From assembly GCF_001969385.1 (NCBI RefSeq), contig NZ_CP014796.1, positions 682,001 to 746,000 of the forward strand: a DNA stretch of 64,000 bases, in the 5' to 3' direction. The notes beneath the pieces are model-generated. The model ran no database searches and was not told the DNA's origin. It was given only the letters and a program-made list of their open reading frames with translations. The stretch comes from Salipiger profundus (GTDB lineage Bacteria; Pseudomonadota; Alphaproteobacteria; Rhodobacterales; Rhodobacteraceae). The position numbers were made by a program, and so were the translations under genes. Positions 52,294-61,691 of this stretch are shown here, in pieces (position 1 is the first letter of the stretch; the number at the start of each line of letters is the position of its first letter).

Positions 52294-53097
52294 TCAGGCG
52301 TAGGCATACCACAGCAGGCCGGCGCCGAGCACGACGCGGTAGATCACGTAAGGTGTGAAGCTCACCGATCGCAGCAGCCGCATCATCAGCGTCAGGGCCA
52401 GCAGCGCCGCCGCGAAGGCGAAGACCGCCCCGATCATGCCGTCGATGGCGACCTGCGCGTTCGCATCGGCGGCGACCTCGGCCCCCAGCAGCACGCCCGA
52501 GGCCAGGATCGTCGGGATAGACATCAGCATCGAGATCTTGGCGGCATCGTGCCGGTTATAGCCCATGAAGCGCGCGCCGGTGATGCAGATACCCGAGCGC
52601 GAGGTGCCGGGGATCAGCGCGACCGCCTGCCAAAGCCCCATCTTCAGCGCATCCATCGGCCCCCAGTCGCTTTCGTCCTTGTCGACCGCGCCCCTCTGGT
52701 CGGCCCACCACAGCACGATGCCGAAGCCGAGCATGGTCCAGCCGATCACCGCGACCGAGCGCAAGGCCTCGTCGATGCCGCTGATCTTCAGCAGCAGGCC
52801 GATGATGACGACCGGGATCGTCGCGATGACAAGACCGAGCGCCAGCCGAGCGCCCGGCGTGTCACACCGCCCCCGGACCAGATCGACGGTGCCGGCAAGC
52901 GCGACCCGCACGTCCGCCCAGAAGTAGAGCACCACTGCCGCCAGCGTTCCCACGTGCACCGCCACGTCGATGGCCTGACCCTGGTCCGCCATGCCGGTGA
53001 GATTCGGCAGGAGAATCAGGTGCCCCGACGAAGATATGGGCAGAAATTCGGTGATCCCCTGTATCAGCGCCAGCAGAATGAGTTGCAGCATTGGCAT
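52294..53097 (-). CDS. uppP: Undecaprenyl-diphosphatase
   Basis: A 267-residue polytopic inner-membrane phosphatase of the BacA type that recycles the lipid carrier for peptidoglycan synthesis. The two catalytic regions are LIQGITEFLPISSSGHLIL at the N-terminus and LIPGTSRSGICITGARF in the middle. About eight transmembrane helices are present. Over-production of this family gives bacitracin tolerance. It is divergent from gltD, 226 bases away. Confidence 0.95.
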   Translation of the reverse strand: MPMLQLILLALIQGITEFLPISSSGHLILLPNLTGMADQGQAIDVAVHVGTLAAVVLYFWADVRVALAGTVDLVRGRCDTPGARLALGLVIATIPVVIIGLLLKISGIDEALRSVAVIGWTMLGFGIVLWWADQRGAVDKDESDWGPMDALKMGLWQAVALIPGTSRSGICITGARFMGYNRHDAAKISMLMSIPTILASGVLLGAEVAADANAQVAIDGMIGAVFAFAAALLALTLMMRLLRSVSFTPYVIYRVVLGAGLLWYAYA

Positions 53098-53323
53098 GGG
53101 CGCGGACCTCCGACTAGGGTTTCCACGACTCTATAACTCCATGCCTCACAGGGAGAAAGCCCCCTAAAGGTCCGGTTCGATACCTAATTTTAGGCAAAAA
53201 TCACTCCGCCGGCCCGTTCCGTGCGGAAATAATACGAATGTAGGTCAGCCTTTCTGACTTTTCTTTCAAATCGGCTTTGTTTATTGAGGCCCAACCCAAG
53301 GACTTGTTCGGAGACCCAGGAAC

Positions 53324-54760
53324 ATGGCGAAGCAGCCGATGCTCAAATTCGTGAAGATCGAGCGGGCCATGCCCGAGAAGCGTGACGCGTCCGTCCGCAA
53401 CAAGGATTTCCACGAGATCTATGCAGAGTTCGCCGACGCCAAGGCCGAGGAGCAGGCGGCGCGGTGCAGCCAGTGCGGCGTGCCCTACTGCCAGAGCCAC
53501 TGCCCCCTGCACAACAACATCCCCGACTGGCTGCGCCTGACCGCGACCGGACGGCTGGAAGAGGCCTACGAGCTCAGCCAGGCCACGAACACCTTCCCCG
53601 AGATCTGCGGCCGCATCTGCCCGCAGGACCGGCTGTGCGAAGGCAACTGCGTGATCGAGCAGTCGGGCCACGGCACCGTGACCATCGGCTCGGTCGAGAA
53701 ATACATCACCGACACCGCGTGGGAGCAGGGCTGGGTGAAGCCCGCCGCCCCCGCACAGGAGCGGCAGGAGAGCGTCGGCATCATCGGTGCGGGCCCGGGC
53801 GGTCTTGCCGCAGCCGACCTTCTGCGCCGCGCCGGCGTGCAGGTGACGGTCTACGACCGCTACGATCGCGGCGGCGGCCTGATGACCTACGGCATCCCGG
53901 GCTTCAAGCTCGAGAAGGAAGTCGTCATGCGTCGCATGAAGCAGCTCGAGGACGGCGGCGTGCGCTTCGTCTACAACTGCAACGTCGGCGAGGACATGTC
54001 CTTCGAGGACATCCGCGACCAGCATGATGCCGTCATCATCGCCACGGGCGTCTACAAGTCGCGTGACCTGCGCGGTCCCGGCTCCGGTGCCAAGGGCATC
54101 GTCCGCGCCATCGATTACCTGACCGCCTCGAACCGCGCCGCCAACTTCGGCGACAGCGTTCCGGAATACGAGTCCGGCGAGCTGAACGCCAACGGCAAGC
54201 GCGTGGTCGTCATCGGCGGCGGCGATACCGCGATGGACTGCGTCCGCACCGCGATCCGCCAGGGCGCCGAGAGCGTGAAATGTCTCTACCGCCGTGACCG
54301 CACCAACATGCCCGGCTCGCAGCGCGAGGTCGCCAATGCCGAGGAAGAGGGCGTGCAGTTCGAATGGCTGACCGCGCCCAAGGGCTTCTCGGGCGATCCG
54401 GTCACCGGCGTGATGGTGCAGAAGATGCGTCTTGGCCTGCCCGACGCCACCGGCCGCCAGTCGCCCGAGATCATCGAGGGTTCGGACTACGAAGAGCCTG
54501 CCGACCTCGTCATAAAGGCGCTCGGCTTCGAGCCGGAAGAGCTGCCGACGCTGTGGGGTGCACCCGAGCTGGAGGTGACCCGCTGGGGCACCGTCAAGGC
54601 CGAGTTCACCAGCGGCCGCACCGCCCTGCCCGGCGTCTACGCCGTGGGCGACATCGTGCGCGGCGCCAGCCTCGTGGTCTGGGCGATCCGTGACGGCCGC
54701 GACTGTGCCGAGCACGTGCTGCAGGACTTCAACAAGCCGGCTGCCGTCGCGGCGGAATGA
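53324..54760 (+). CDS. gltD: Glutamate synthase (NADPH) small subunit
   Basis: A 478-residue iron-sulfur flavoprotein that passes electrons from NADPH to the large subunit. The N-terminal Cys-rich domain (CSQCGVPYCQSHCPLHN and CGRICPQDRLCEGNCV) binds the 4Fe-4S clusters. An FAD site follows (VGIIGAGPGGLAAADLLRRAG) and then an NADPH site (RVVVIGGGDTAMDCVRTAI). It ends with the second FAD motif GVYAVGDIVRGASLVVWAIRDG. The ATG (53324) follows GGAGACCCAGGAAC. It is upstream of gltB, with one extra gene between. The 226-base upstream gap shows only a weak hairpin (GTCAG/CTGAC near 53236) and no gene. Confidence 0.95.
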   Translation: MAKQPMLKFVKIERAMPEKRDASVRNKDFHEIYAEFADAKAEEQAARCSQCGVPYCQSHCPLHNNIPDWLRLTATGRLEEAYELSQATNTFPEICGRICPQDRLCEGNCVIEQSGHGTVTIGSVEKYITDTAWEQGWVKPAAPAQERQESVGIIGAGPGGLAAADLLRRAGVQVTVYDRYDRGGGLMTYGIPGFKLEKEVVMRRMKQLEDGGVRFVYNCNVGEDMSFEDIRDQHDAVIIATGVYKSRDLRGPGSGAKGIVRAIDYLTASNRAANFGDSVPEYESGELNANGKRVVVIGGGDTAMDCVRTAIRQGAESVKCLYRRDRTNMPGSQREVANAEEEGVQFEWLTAPKGFSGDPVTGVMVQKMRLGLPDATGRQSPEIIEGSDYEEPADLVIKALGFEPEELPTLWGAPELEVTRWGTVKAEFTSGRTALPGVYAVGDIVRGASLVVWAIRDGRDCAEHVLQDFNKPAAVAAE

Positions 54761-54877
54761 GCCGGCCTCGCGGACGGGCGGCAGACGCCGGTCCGCACCC
54801 GTTCGAATGACCATCAGGGGCGCGGCACCGGACCGGTGCGGCGCCACGCCAGAGCAATCCGGAAAGGGCAGAGAGCC

Positions 54878-55315
54878 ATGGCGGGACGGACAGGCGCATG
54901 CATGTGCGGCGCGGTGCGCTTCACGGCGAAGTCGCTCGGCGGCTTCGGCGTCTGCCATTGCGAGCAGTGCCGCCGCTGGACCGGCTCGGCGCTCTTCGCG
55001 GCCACGGTGCCCGTGGCCGACATGGTGCTCGAGGGCGCAGAGCATATCCGCGCCTTCCGGTCGTCCGACTGGGCCAGCCGCGAATTCTGCGGCACCTGCG
55101 GCGCGACGCTCTGGTATCGTTACGACAAGGGCGTGGACGGTGCCGGAGAGTATGAGGTCGCGATCGGCCTGCTGGACGATGCCGATGGCCTGGTGCTCGA
55201 GCGCGAGATCTTCTCGGACGAGAAACCCGACTGCTGGGCGCTTGCGGGCGACCACGCGCGGATGACCCGCGCAGAGACCCTGACGAAATACGGTGTGCAC
55301 GTCGACGGCGCCTGA
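54878..55315 (+). CDS. GFA/CENP-V-family zinc-binding protein
   Basis: A 145-residue protein of the glutathione-dependent formaldehyde-activating enzyme (GFA) family. The zinc ligands are present in the usual three places: CMCGAVRF, CHCEQCRRWTG and REFCGTCGATLWY. It should have the mainly-beta GFA fold. The family name overstates what is known; most members have no proven activity. The start (54878) is the ATG before AGRTGACMCG, with GGAAAGGGCAGAGAG upstream. It lies between gltD and gltB in the same direction and is probably co-transcribed. Confidence 0.82.
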   Translation: MAGRTGACMCGAVRFTAKSLGGFGVCHCEQCRRWTGSALFAATVPVADMVLEGAEHIRAFRSSDWASREFCGTCGATLWYRYDKGVDGAGEYEVAIGLLDDADGLVLEREIFSDEKPDCWALAGDHARMTRAETLTKYGVHVDGA

Positions 55316-55399
55316 GCCGCTGCCTGCCACTCCCCCGGCCCCGCGCCGGACATGAACAACCCGGCCGCGACGCGCGGCTCTGCATGGAGGTGCAATGCC

Positions 55400-58300
55400 A
55401 TGACCACGTATGATGAGAACTGGGCCGCGGCCGAAGTCGCCAAGCGCAAGTGGATGGAAGACAACGGCATGTTCCGCGAGGAGCATGAACACTCTTCCTG
55501 CGGTGTCGGCCTCGTGGTCTCCATCGACGGCAAGCCGTCGCGCAAGGTCGTCGAATCCGGCATCACCGCGCTCAAGGCGATCTGGCACCGCGGCGCGGTC
55601 GACGCCGACGGCAAGACCGGCGACGGCGCCGGCATTCACGTGCAGATCCCCGTGGCGTTCTTCTACGACCAGATCGACCGCACCGGCCACGCGCCGCGCA
55701 AGGACGAGCTGATGGCCGTGGGCCAGGTCTTCCTGCCCCGCACCAACTTCGGCGCGCAGGAAACCTGCCGGACCATCGTCGAGACCGAGGTCCTGCGCAT
55801 GGGCCACTACATCTACGGCTGGCGCCACGTTCCGGTGAGCGTCGACTGCCTTGGCGAGAAGGCCAACGCGACCCGCCCCGAGATCGAGCAGATCCTGATC
55901 TCGAACGCCAAGGGCGTGGACGAAGAGACCTTCGAGCGCGAGCTCTACGTCATCCGTCGCCGCATCGAGAAGGCCGCGATGGCCGCGGGCATCAACGAGC
56001 TCTACATCGCCTCGCTCAGCTGCCGCTCGATCATCTACAAGGGCATGATGCTGGCCGAGCAGGTGTCGGAGTTCTACCCCGACCTGCAGGACGAGCGCTT
56101 CGAGTCCGCCTTCGCGATCTACCACCAGCGCTATTCGACCAACACCTTCCCGCAGTGGTGGCTGGCCCAGCCCTTCCGGATGCTCGCCCACAACGGCGAG
56201 ATCAACACCATCAAGGGCAACACCAACTGGATGAAGAGCCACGAGATCCGCATGGCCTCTTCGACCTTTGGCGACATGGCCGAGGACATCAAGCCGATCA
56301 TCGCCAACGGCGCGTCGGACTCCGCCGCGCTCGACGCGGTGTTCGAGGTGCTGGTCCGCGCCGGCCGCAACGCGCCGATGGCCAAGACCATGCTGATCCC
56401 CGAGTCGTGGTCCAAGCAGGCGGTCGAGCTGCCGCAGGCGTGGCGCGACATGTATTCCTACGTGAACTCGGTGATGGAGCCGTGGGACGGCCCCGCCGCG
56501 CTTGCGATGACCGACGGCCGCTGGGTCTGTGGTGGTCTCGACCGCAACGGCCTGCGCCCGATGCGCTACGTCGTCACCGGCGACGACCTGCTGATCGCCG
56601 GCTCCGAGGCGGGCATGGTGCCGGTGGATGAATCCACCGTCCGCGAGAAGGGCGCGCTCGGCCCGGGCCAGCTGATCGCCGTCGACATGGAAGAGGGCAA
56701 GCTCTACCACGACGTGGAGATCAAGGACCGGCTCGCCGCCTCGCAGCCGTTCGGCGAATGGGTCGGCAAGATCGCCGATCTCGACGAGCATCTCGACAAG
56801 GTGACCGAGAAGCCGCTGTTCACCGCCGGCGACCTGCGCAAGCGCCAGATCGCGGCAGGCTACTCCATCGAGGAGCTCGAGCAGATCCTGTCGCCGATGG
56901 CCGAGGACGGTAAGGAATCGCTGGCGTCGATGGGCGACGACACCCCCTCGGCGGTGCTGTCGAAGAAATACCGTCCGCTGTCGCACTTCTTCCGTCAGAA
57001 CTTCAGCCAGGTGACCAACCCGCCGATCGACAGCCTGCGTGAATTCCGGGTGATGAGCCTCAAGACGCGGTTCGGCAACCTGAAGAACGTGCTCGACGAG
57101 TCGAGCGCGCAGACCGAGATCCTCGTGCTCGACAGCCCGTTCGTCGGCAACACCCAGTTCGAGGAGCTGACCCGTCACTTCAACGCCGGGCTGGTCGAGA
57201 TCGACTGCACCTTCCCCGCCGGAGCCGGCGAGGGCGCGCTGCGTGACGCGCTGTCGCGCATCCGTGCCGAGGCCGAGGACGCCGTGCGCTCGGGCGGCGG
57301 GCACATCGTGCTCACCGACCAGCACCAGTCCGAGGACAAGGTCGCGATGCCGATGATCCTCGCCACGAGCGCGGTGCATTCGTGGCTCACCAAGAAGGGC
57401 CTGCGGACGTTCTGCTCGCTCGGCGTGCGCTCGGCGGAATGCGTCGATCCGCATTACTTCGCCGTGCTGATCGCCTCGGGTGCGACCATCGTGAACCCCT
57501 ACCTTGCCGAGGACAGCATCGCCGACCGCATCGAGCGCGGCCTGCTCGAGGGCACGCTGACCGAGAACGTCGCGCGCTACCGCGAGGCCATCGACCAGGG
57601 TCTGCTGAAGATCATGGCGAAGATGGGCATCTCGGTGATCTCGTCCTACCGTGGCGGACTCAACTTCGAGGCCGTGGGCCTGAGCCGCGCCATGTGTGCC
57701 GAGTATTTCCCCGGCATGCTGTCGCGCATCTCCGGCATCGGGGTGCATGGCATCCAGCAGAAGGCCGAGGAAATCCATGCCCTCGGCTTCAAGGGCGGGC
57801 GCGACGTGCTGCCGATCGGCGGCTTCTACAAGATGCGCAAGTCGGGCGAGACCCACGCATGGGGCGCGCAGACGATGCACCTCATGCAGGCCGCCTGCAA
57901 CAAGGCCTCCTACGAGCTGTGGAAGACCTACTCCAAGGCGATGCGGGCCAACCCGCCGATCCACCTGCGCGACCTGCTGGACGTGAAGCCCATCGGCAAG
58001 CCGATCCCGATCGAGGAAGTCGAGAGCATCACCTCGATCCGCAAGCGTTTCGTGACGCCGGGCATGTCCCTTGGTGCGCTCTCGCCCGAGGCGCACAAGA
58101 CCCTGAACGTCGCGATGAACCGCATCGGCGCCAAGTCCGACAGCGGCGAGGGTGGCGAGGATCCGGCACACTTCGTGCCCGAGCCCAACGGCGACAACCC
58201 GTCGGCGAAGATCAAGCAGGTGGCCTCGGGGCGTTTCGGCGTCACGGCGGAATACCTCAACCACTGCGAAGAGCTTGAAATCAAGGTCGCGCAGGGTGCC

Positions 58301-59941
58301 AAGCCCGGCGAGGGTGGCCAGCTTCCGGGCATGAAGGTCACCGACCTGATCGCCCGCCTGCGCCATTCCACCAAGGGCGTGACGCTGATCTCGCCGCCGC
58401 CGCACCACGACATCTACTCGATCGAGGACCTTGCCCAGCTGATCTACGATCTCAAGCAGATCAACCCGCGCTGCAAGGTGACGGTGAAGCTGGTGGCCTC
58501 CTCGGGTGTCGGCACGATCGCTGCCGGCGTCGCGAAGGCCAAGGCCGACGTCATCCTGATCTCGGGCCACAACGGCGGCACCGGGGCGTCGCCTGCGACC
58601 TCGATCAAGTATGCCGGCCTGCCGTGGGAGATGGGCCTCACCGAGGCGCATCAGGTGCTCGCGATGAACAAGCTGCGCGACCGCGTGACGCTGCGCACCG
58701 ACGGTGGCCTGCGCACCGGTCGTGACATCGTCATGGCCGCGATGATGGGCGCCGAGGAGTACGGCATCGGCACCGCCGCCCTGATCGCCATGGGCTGCAT
58801 CATGGTCCGCCAGTGCCAGTCGAACACCTGCCCGGTGGGCGTCTGCACCCAGGACCCCGAGCTGCGCGACAAGTTCACCGGCAACGCCGACAAGGTGGTG
58901 AACCTCATCACCTTCTACGCCACCGAGGTGCGCGAGATCCTCGCGTCGATCGGTGCGCGCAGCCTGAACGAAGTGATCGGCCGTGCCGACCTTCTCCGGC
59001 AGGTGTCGCGCGGGGCCGAGCATCTCGACGATCTCGACCTCAACCCGCTGCTGATCCGCGTGGATGGCGCAGACGACATCGTCTACGACCGCTACAAGGA
59101 GCGCAACGCGGTGCTCGACACGCTCGACGCAGAGATCGTCCGCGACGCGCACCGCTTCCTCGAGGATGGCGAGAAGATGCAGCTGTCCTACGCGGTGCAG
59201 AACACGCACCGCACGGTGGGCACGCGGACCTCGTCGCACATTGAGTCGAAGTTCGGGATGCGCAACGCGCTGCAGCCGGATCACCTGCACGTCAAGCTGA
59301 CGGGGTCGGCCGGCCAGTCGCTGGGCGCCTTCGCGGCACCGGGCCTGAAGCTCGAGGTCTCGGGCGATGCCAACGACTACGTCGGCAAGGGCCTGTCGGG
59401 CGGCACCATCGTGGTGCGGCCGCCGATGATGTCGCCGCTCCGGGCCGAGGACAACACGATCATCGGCAACACCGTGCTCTACGGTGCGACCGACGGCTAC
59501 CTCTTCGCCGCCGGACGCGCAGGCGAGCGCTTCGCGGTGCGGAACTCGGGTGCGCGCGTCGTGGTCGAGGGCTGCGGCTCGAACGGCTGCGAATACATGA
59601 CCGGTGGCATCGCGGTGATCCTCGGACCCGTCGGCGCCAACTTCGGTGCCGGCATGACCGGCGGCATGGCGTATCTCTACGACCCCGAGGGTCTTGCGGC
59701 GGACATGCTGAACATGGAGAGCATCGTCTCCTGCCCGGTCACGGTGGACGCGTGGGAAGCAGAGCTCAAGGGTCTCGTGGAACGCCACCTGACCGAGACC
59801 AAGAGCCGCAAGGCGCAGGATATCCTGCAGCACTGGGATCTCGAAAAGGGCAACTTCCTGCAGATCTGTCCCAAGGAAATGCTCGACAAGATCCCGCATC
59901 CGCTCGGCATCGAGAACGAGGTGGCCGTTCCCGCGGAATAA
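55400..59941 (+). CDS. gltB: Glutamate synthase (NADPH) large subunit
   Basis: A 1513-residue enzyme that converts glutamine and 2-oxoglutarate to two glutamates. A propeptide (about 1-33) precedes the catalytic Cys of the Ntn glutaminase domain (EHEHSSCGVGLVVSIDGKPS; Cys34 after cleavage). The central domain and the FMN-binding synthase domain follow (SGHNGGTGASPATSIKYAGLPWE and TDGGLRTGRDIVMAAMMGAEE), with the 3Fe-4S cysteines in MGCIMVRQCQSNTCPVGVC (motif CQSNTCPVG). The C-terminal beta-helix (LSGGTIVVRPP to EGCGSNGCEYMTGG) completes it. Full length, with no breaks. The ATG at 55400 is fixed by the family N-terminus and AUGGAGGTGCA upstream. Confidence 0.96.
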   Translation: MTTYDENWAAAEVAKRKWMEDNGMFREEHEHSSCGVGLVVSIDGKPSRKVVESGITALKAIWHRGAVDADGKTGDGAGIHVQIPVAFFYDQIDRTGHAPRKDELMAVGQVFLPRTNFGAQETCRTIVETEVLRMGHYIYGWRHVPVSVDCLGEKANATRPEIEQILISNAKGVDEETFERELYVIRRRIEKAAMAAGINELYIASLSCRSIIYKGMMLAEQVSEFYPDLQDERFESAFAIYHQRYSTNTFPQWWLAQPFRMLAHNGEINTIKGNTNWMKSHEIRMASSTFGDMAEDIKPIIANGASDSAALDAVFEVLVRAGRNAPMAKTMLIPESWSKQAVELPQAWRDMYSYVNSVMEPWDGPAALAMTDGRWVCGGLDRNGLRPMRYVVTGDDLLIAGSEAGMVPVDESTVREKGALGPGQLIAVDMEEGKLYHDVEIKDRLAASQPFGEWVGKIADLDEHLDKVTEKPLFTAGDLRKRQIAAGYSIEELEQILSPMAEDGKESLASMGDDTPSAVLSKKYRPLSHFFRQNFSQVTNPPIDSLREFRVMSLKTRFGNLKNVLDESSAQTEILVLDSPFVGNTQFEELTRHFNAGLVEIDCTFPAGAGEGALRDALSRIRAEAEDAVRSGGGHIVLTDQHQSEDKVAMPMILATSAVHSWLTKKGLRTFCSLGVRSAECVDPHYFAVLIASGATIVNPYLAEDSIADRIERGLLEGTLTENVARYREAIDQGLLKIMAKMGISVISSYRGGLNFEAVGLSRAMCAEYFPGMLSRISGIGVHGIQQKAEEIHALGFKGGRDVLPIGGFYKMRKSGETHAWGAQTMHLMQAACNKASYELWKTYSKAMRANPPIHLRDLLDVKPIGKPIPIEEVESITSIRKRFVTPGMSLGALSPEAHKTLNVAMNRIGAKSDSGEGGEDPAHFVPEPNGDNPSAKIKQVASGRFGVTAEYLNHCEELEIKVAQGAKPGEGGQLPGMKVTDLIARLRHSTKGVTLISPPPHHDIYSIEDLAQLIYDLKQINPRCKVTVKLVASSGVGTIAAGVAKAKADVILISGHNGGTGASPATSIKYAGLPWEMGLTEAHQVLAMNKLRDRVTLRTDGGLRTGRDIVMAAMMGAEEYGIGTAALIAMGCIMVRQCQSNTCPVGVCTQDPELRDKFTGNADKVVNLITFYATEVREILASIGARSLNEVIGRADLLRQVSRGAEHLDDLDLNPLLIRVDGADDIVYDRYKERNAVLDTLDAEIVRDAHRFLEDGEKMQLSYAVQNTHRTVGTRTSSHIESKFGMRNALQPDHLHVKLTGSAGQSLGAFAAPGLKLEVSGDANDYVGKGLSGGTIVVRPPMMSPLRAEDNTIIGNTVLYGATDGYLFAAGRAGERFAVRNSGARVVVEGCGSNGCEYMTGGIAVILGPVGANFGAGMTGGMAYLYDPEGLAADMLNMESIVSCPVTVDAWEAELKGLVERHLTETKSRKAQDILQHWDLEKGNFLQICPKEMLDKIPHPLGIENEVAVPAE

Positions 59942-59967
59942 CCTGCGCAGGACAGGTCGAGACTATG

Positions 59968-60000
59968 GCGCCCGGGTCACTCCCCGGGCGCTTTTCATTT
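59968..60000 (+). terminator. Rho-independent terminator of the gltD-gltB operon
   Basis: GCGCCCGGG (59968-59976) and CCCGGGCGC (59983-59991) with a six-base loop are followed by TTTTCATTTT. It lies 26 bases past the gltB stop. Confidence 0.9.
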
Positions 60001-60122
60001 TAACGGGCGACTTTGCTGGGCGTTTCGGCAAACATGCGCGCATGAATTTCGAGCAGACGGCAAAGATCGGCCACTGAAATGTGATCAGTGCAAGGTCGGG
60101 TATGCATTCTCACCACTTCCAT
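60000..60122 (-). CDS. Possible small protein of 40 residues, antisense-oriented to gltB
   Basis: Reading leftward from an ATG at 60122 to TAA at 60002-60000 gives MEVVRMHTRPCTDHISVADL, then CRLLEIHARMFAETPSKVAR. The amphipathic helix in its second half looks protein-like, and the frame stays open a further 14 codons upstream without a start codon. However, there is no ribosome site and the third positions are less GC-rich than in the neighbouring genes. It may be a small real gene, the tail of a decayed one, or chance. No family is recognised. Confidence 0.28.
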   Translation of the reverse strand: MEVVRMHTRPCTDHISVADLCRLLEIHARMFAETPSKVAR

Positions 60123-60230
60123 GTATTGACGAATTGGCGCACACTTATAAGTAGTGTTTTCTAGGGTGAGTTAAGATTGTTTTCTTCGGCTGGGTTGGCG
60201 CCGGATCATCTTCAAGGATCTAAACACTCG

Positions 60231-60755
60231 ATGCAGATCATACGCCTCAGCGATCTGGCGCTTCTGGCTTCTGAAGATCGCTATTCGCTTCAGTCGACAG
60301 TGGATGTCGCCGTCCAGCTGCTTCGGGTTCCGATGGCCTTGATCAGCGTTGTCGAGACCCACAATGATCGGCAGATCTTCCTCGCCCATCGCGGCCTCAG
60401 CGCACCCTATGACAGCACCGAAGAGAGTTCGCTCGACCTTTGCCTCTGCAAGGACGTGATCGCGAATGGCGAGCCGCTGTCCATCGACGACACGGCGGCG
60501 GACCCGAAGTATCGCGACCATCCCGCGGTCGAGACCTTCGGCTTGCGGTCCTACATGGGATTCCCCGTGTTCGGCCCCTTCGACATGCCCTTCGCGGCGC
60601 TCAGCGTGGCCGACACCGCGCCGCGCGTCTGGGAAGAGCGCGACAAGCATATTCTCGGATATCTCGCACGGCAGACGACCCGCTACATGCAGGGCAAGGC
60701 CGAGAAGGCGATGGAACGCTCCGGGATCAAGCCTCCGCACATCCTGATCGAGTGA
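60231..60755 (+). CDS. Stand-alone GAF-domain protein
   Basis: A 174-residue protein made of a single GAF domain (VAVQLLRVPMALISVVETHNDRQIFLAHRGL through LRSYMGFPVFGPFDMPFAALSVADTAPR; short motifs ALISVVE and SYMGFPV). A His/Cys-containing pocket (EESSLDLCLCKDVI) resembles GAF domains of bacterial sensory kinases that test redox state or small ligands. There is no effector domain, so it must act through a partner, which is not adjacent. The ATG at 60231 is preferred; a TTG at 60177 would add 18 residues. The 230-base AT-rich upstream region carries TTGACG near 60126 but no well-spaced -10. Confidence 0.75.
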   Translation: MQIIRLSDLALLASEDRYSLQSTVDVAVQLLRVPMALISVVETHNDRQIFLAHRGLSAPYDSTEESSLDLCLCKDVIANGEPLSIDDTAADPKYRDHPAVETFGLRSYMGFPVFGPFDMPFAALSVADTAPRVWEERDKHILGYLARQTTRYMQGKAEKAMERSGIKPPHILIE

Positions 60756-60872
60756 CCGCCTCCCGCGTGGGCCTGTCCCTCGCCTTCGTCGCGATGCACC
60801 AAGGCCTCGCATCGGGCGATGTTGCGCGGAACGCGCTTCCACCGGGATGCGGCAGCATGTAAATCTCGCAGG

Positions 60873-61637
60873 ATGGCGCGCGCAGAGAAAAAGACCGCTT
60901 CGCAGAAGAAGAAAGCCTCCCGCTCGAAGCAATCGCGCGAGGCCGAGTCGTCGCGTGCTCCGCGCCAACCCCTCCGCTGGGCGACCCGACTGCTGCTGCG
61001 CCTCGCCGTCGTTCTGGTGGTGGTCGCCGTCTGCCTCGTGCTGCTCTACAAGGCCGTGAACCCGCCGACGACCTGGACGATGCTGTCCGAGGGCCGGCGT
61101 CTCGGAACGCCCGTCGAGCAGACCTGGGTCTCCGCCGAGGACATTGCCCCGGTCATGCTGCGGTCGGTCGTGGCCGCCGAGGATGCGAACTTCTGCACGC
61201 ACTGGGGGTTCGACATGCGGGCGATTCGCGCCGCCATAGCCGAGGGCGGCAATCGCGGTGCGTCGACGATCAGCCAGCAGGTCGTGAAGAACGTCTACCT
61301 CTGGCAGGGACGCAACTGGCTGCGCAAGGCGCTCGAGGCCGCGCTGACCCCGCTGGTCGAGGCCTTCTGGTCAAAGCGCCGCATTCTCGAGATCTACCTG
61401 AATGTCGCCGAGTTCGACGAGGGCGTCTTCGGGATCGAGGCTGCCTCGCGCCACTACTTCGGCACCGGAGCTGCCTCGCTGAGCGGCACTCAGGCCGCGC
61501 GGCTCGCAGCCATCCTGCCCGACCCCAAGGACCGCTCTGCCTCGCAACCCTCGGGCTTCGTGACCCGCCGGGCCTCGCAGATCCGCGACGGTGCGGCGAC
61601 CATCGCAAGGGACGGACGGGCCGACTGTTTCGAGTAG
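60873..61637 (+). CDS. mtgA: Monofunctional biosynthetic peptidoglycan transglycosylase
   Basis: A 254-residue GT51 glycosyltransferase that polymerises lipid II without a transpeptidase domain. A very basic N-terminus (ARAEKKTASQKKKASRSKQ) precedes one transmembrane helix (about 42-62). The active-site Glu is in SVVAAEDANFCTHWGFD. GASTISQQVVKNVYLWQGRNWLRKALEAALTP (motifs STISQQVVKN and RNWLRKALE) and RRILEIYLNVAEFDEGVFGIE complete the fold. The ATG at 60873 is the family start; its ribosome site is weak. It stands alone here and adds to the PBP at 46.3 kb. Confidence 0.93.
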   Translation: MARAEKKTASQKKKASRSKQSREAESSRAPRQPLRWATRLLLRLAVVLVVVAVCLVLLYKAVNPPTTWTMLSEGRRLGTPVEQTWVSAEDIAPVMLRSVVAAEDANFCTHWGFDMRAIRAAIAEGGNRGASTISQQVVKNVYLWQGRNWLRKALEAALTPLVEAFWSKRRILEIYLNVAEFDEGVFGIEAASRHYFGTGAASLSGTQAARLAAILPDPKDRSASQPSGFVTRRASQIRDGAATIARDGRADCFE

Positions 61638-61691
61638 CCGAAGCGCGGGCCCTGCACGGGCCGGGTCAGCCTTTCCGGGAGTTCGCCCCGC

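Noticed and set aside
53201..59899. A leftward open frame of about 2230 codons opposite gltD and gltB
   Set aside because: It is low-complexity (His, Arg, Val, Gly-rich) and is the antisense image of two highly conserved genes. GC-rich third positions create such shadows.
60120..60155. Promoter TTGACG plus TTATAA ahead of the GAF gene
   Set aside because: The spacing between the two hexamers is only about 13 bases, too short for a sigma-70 promoter.
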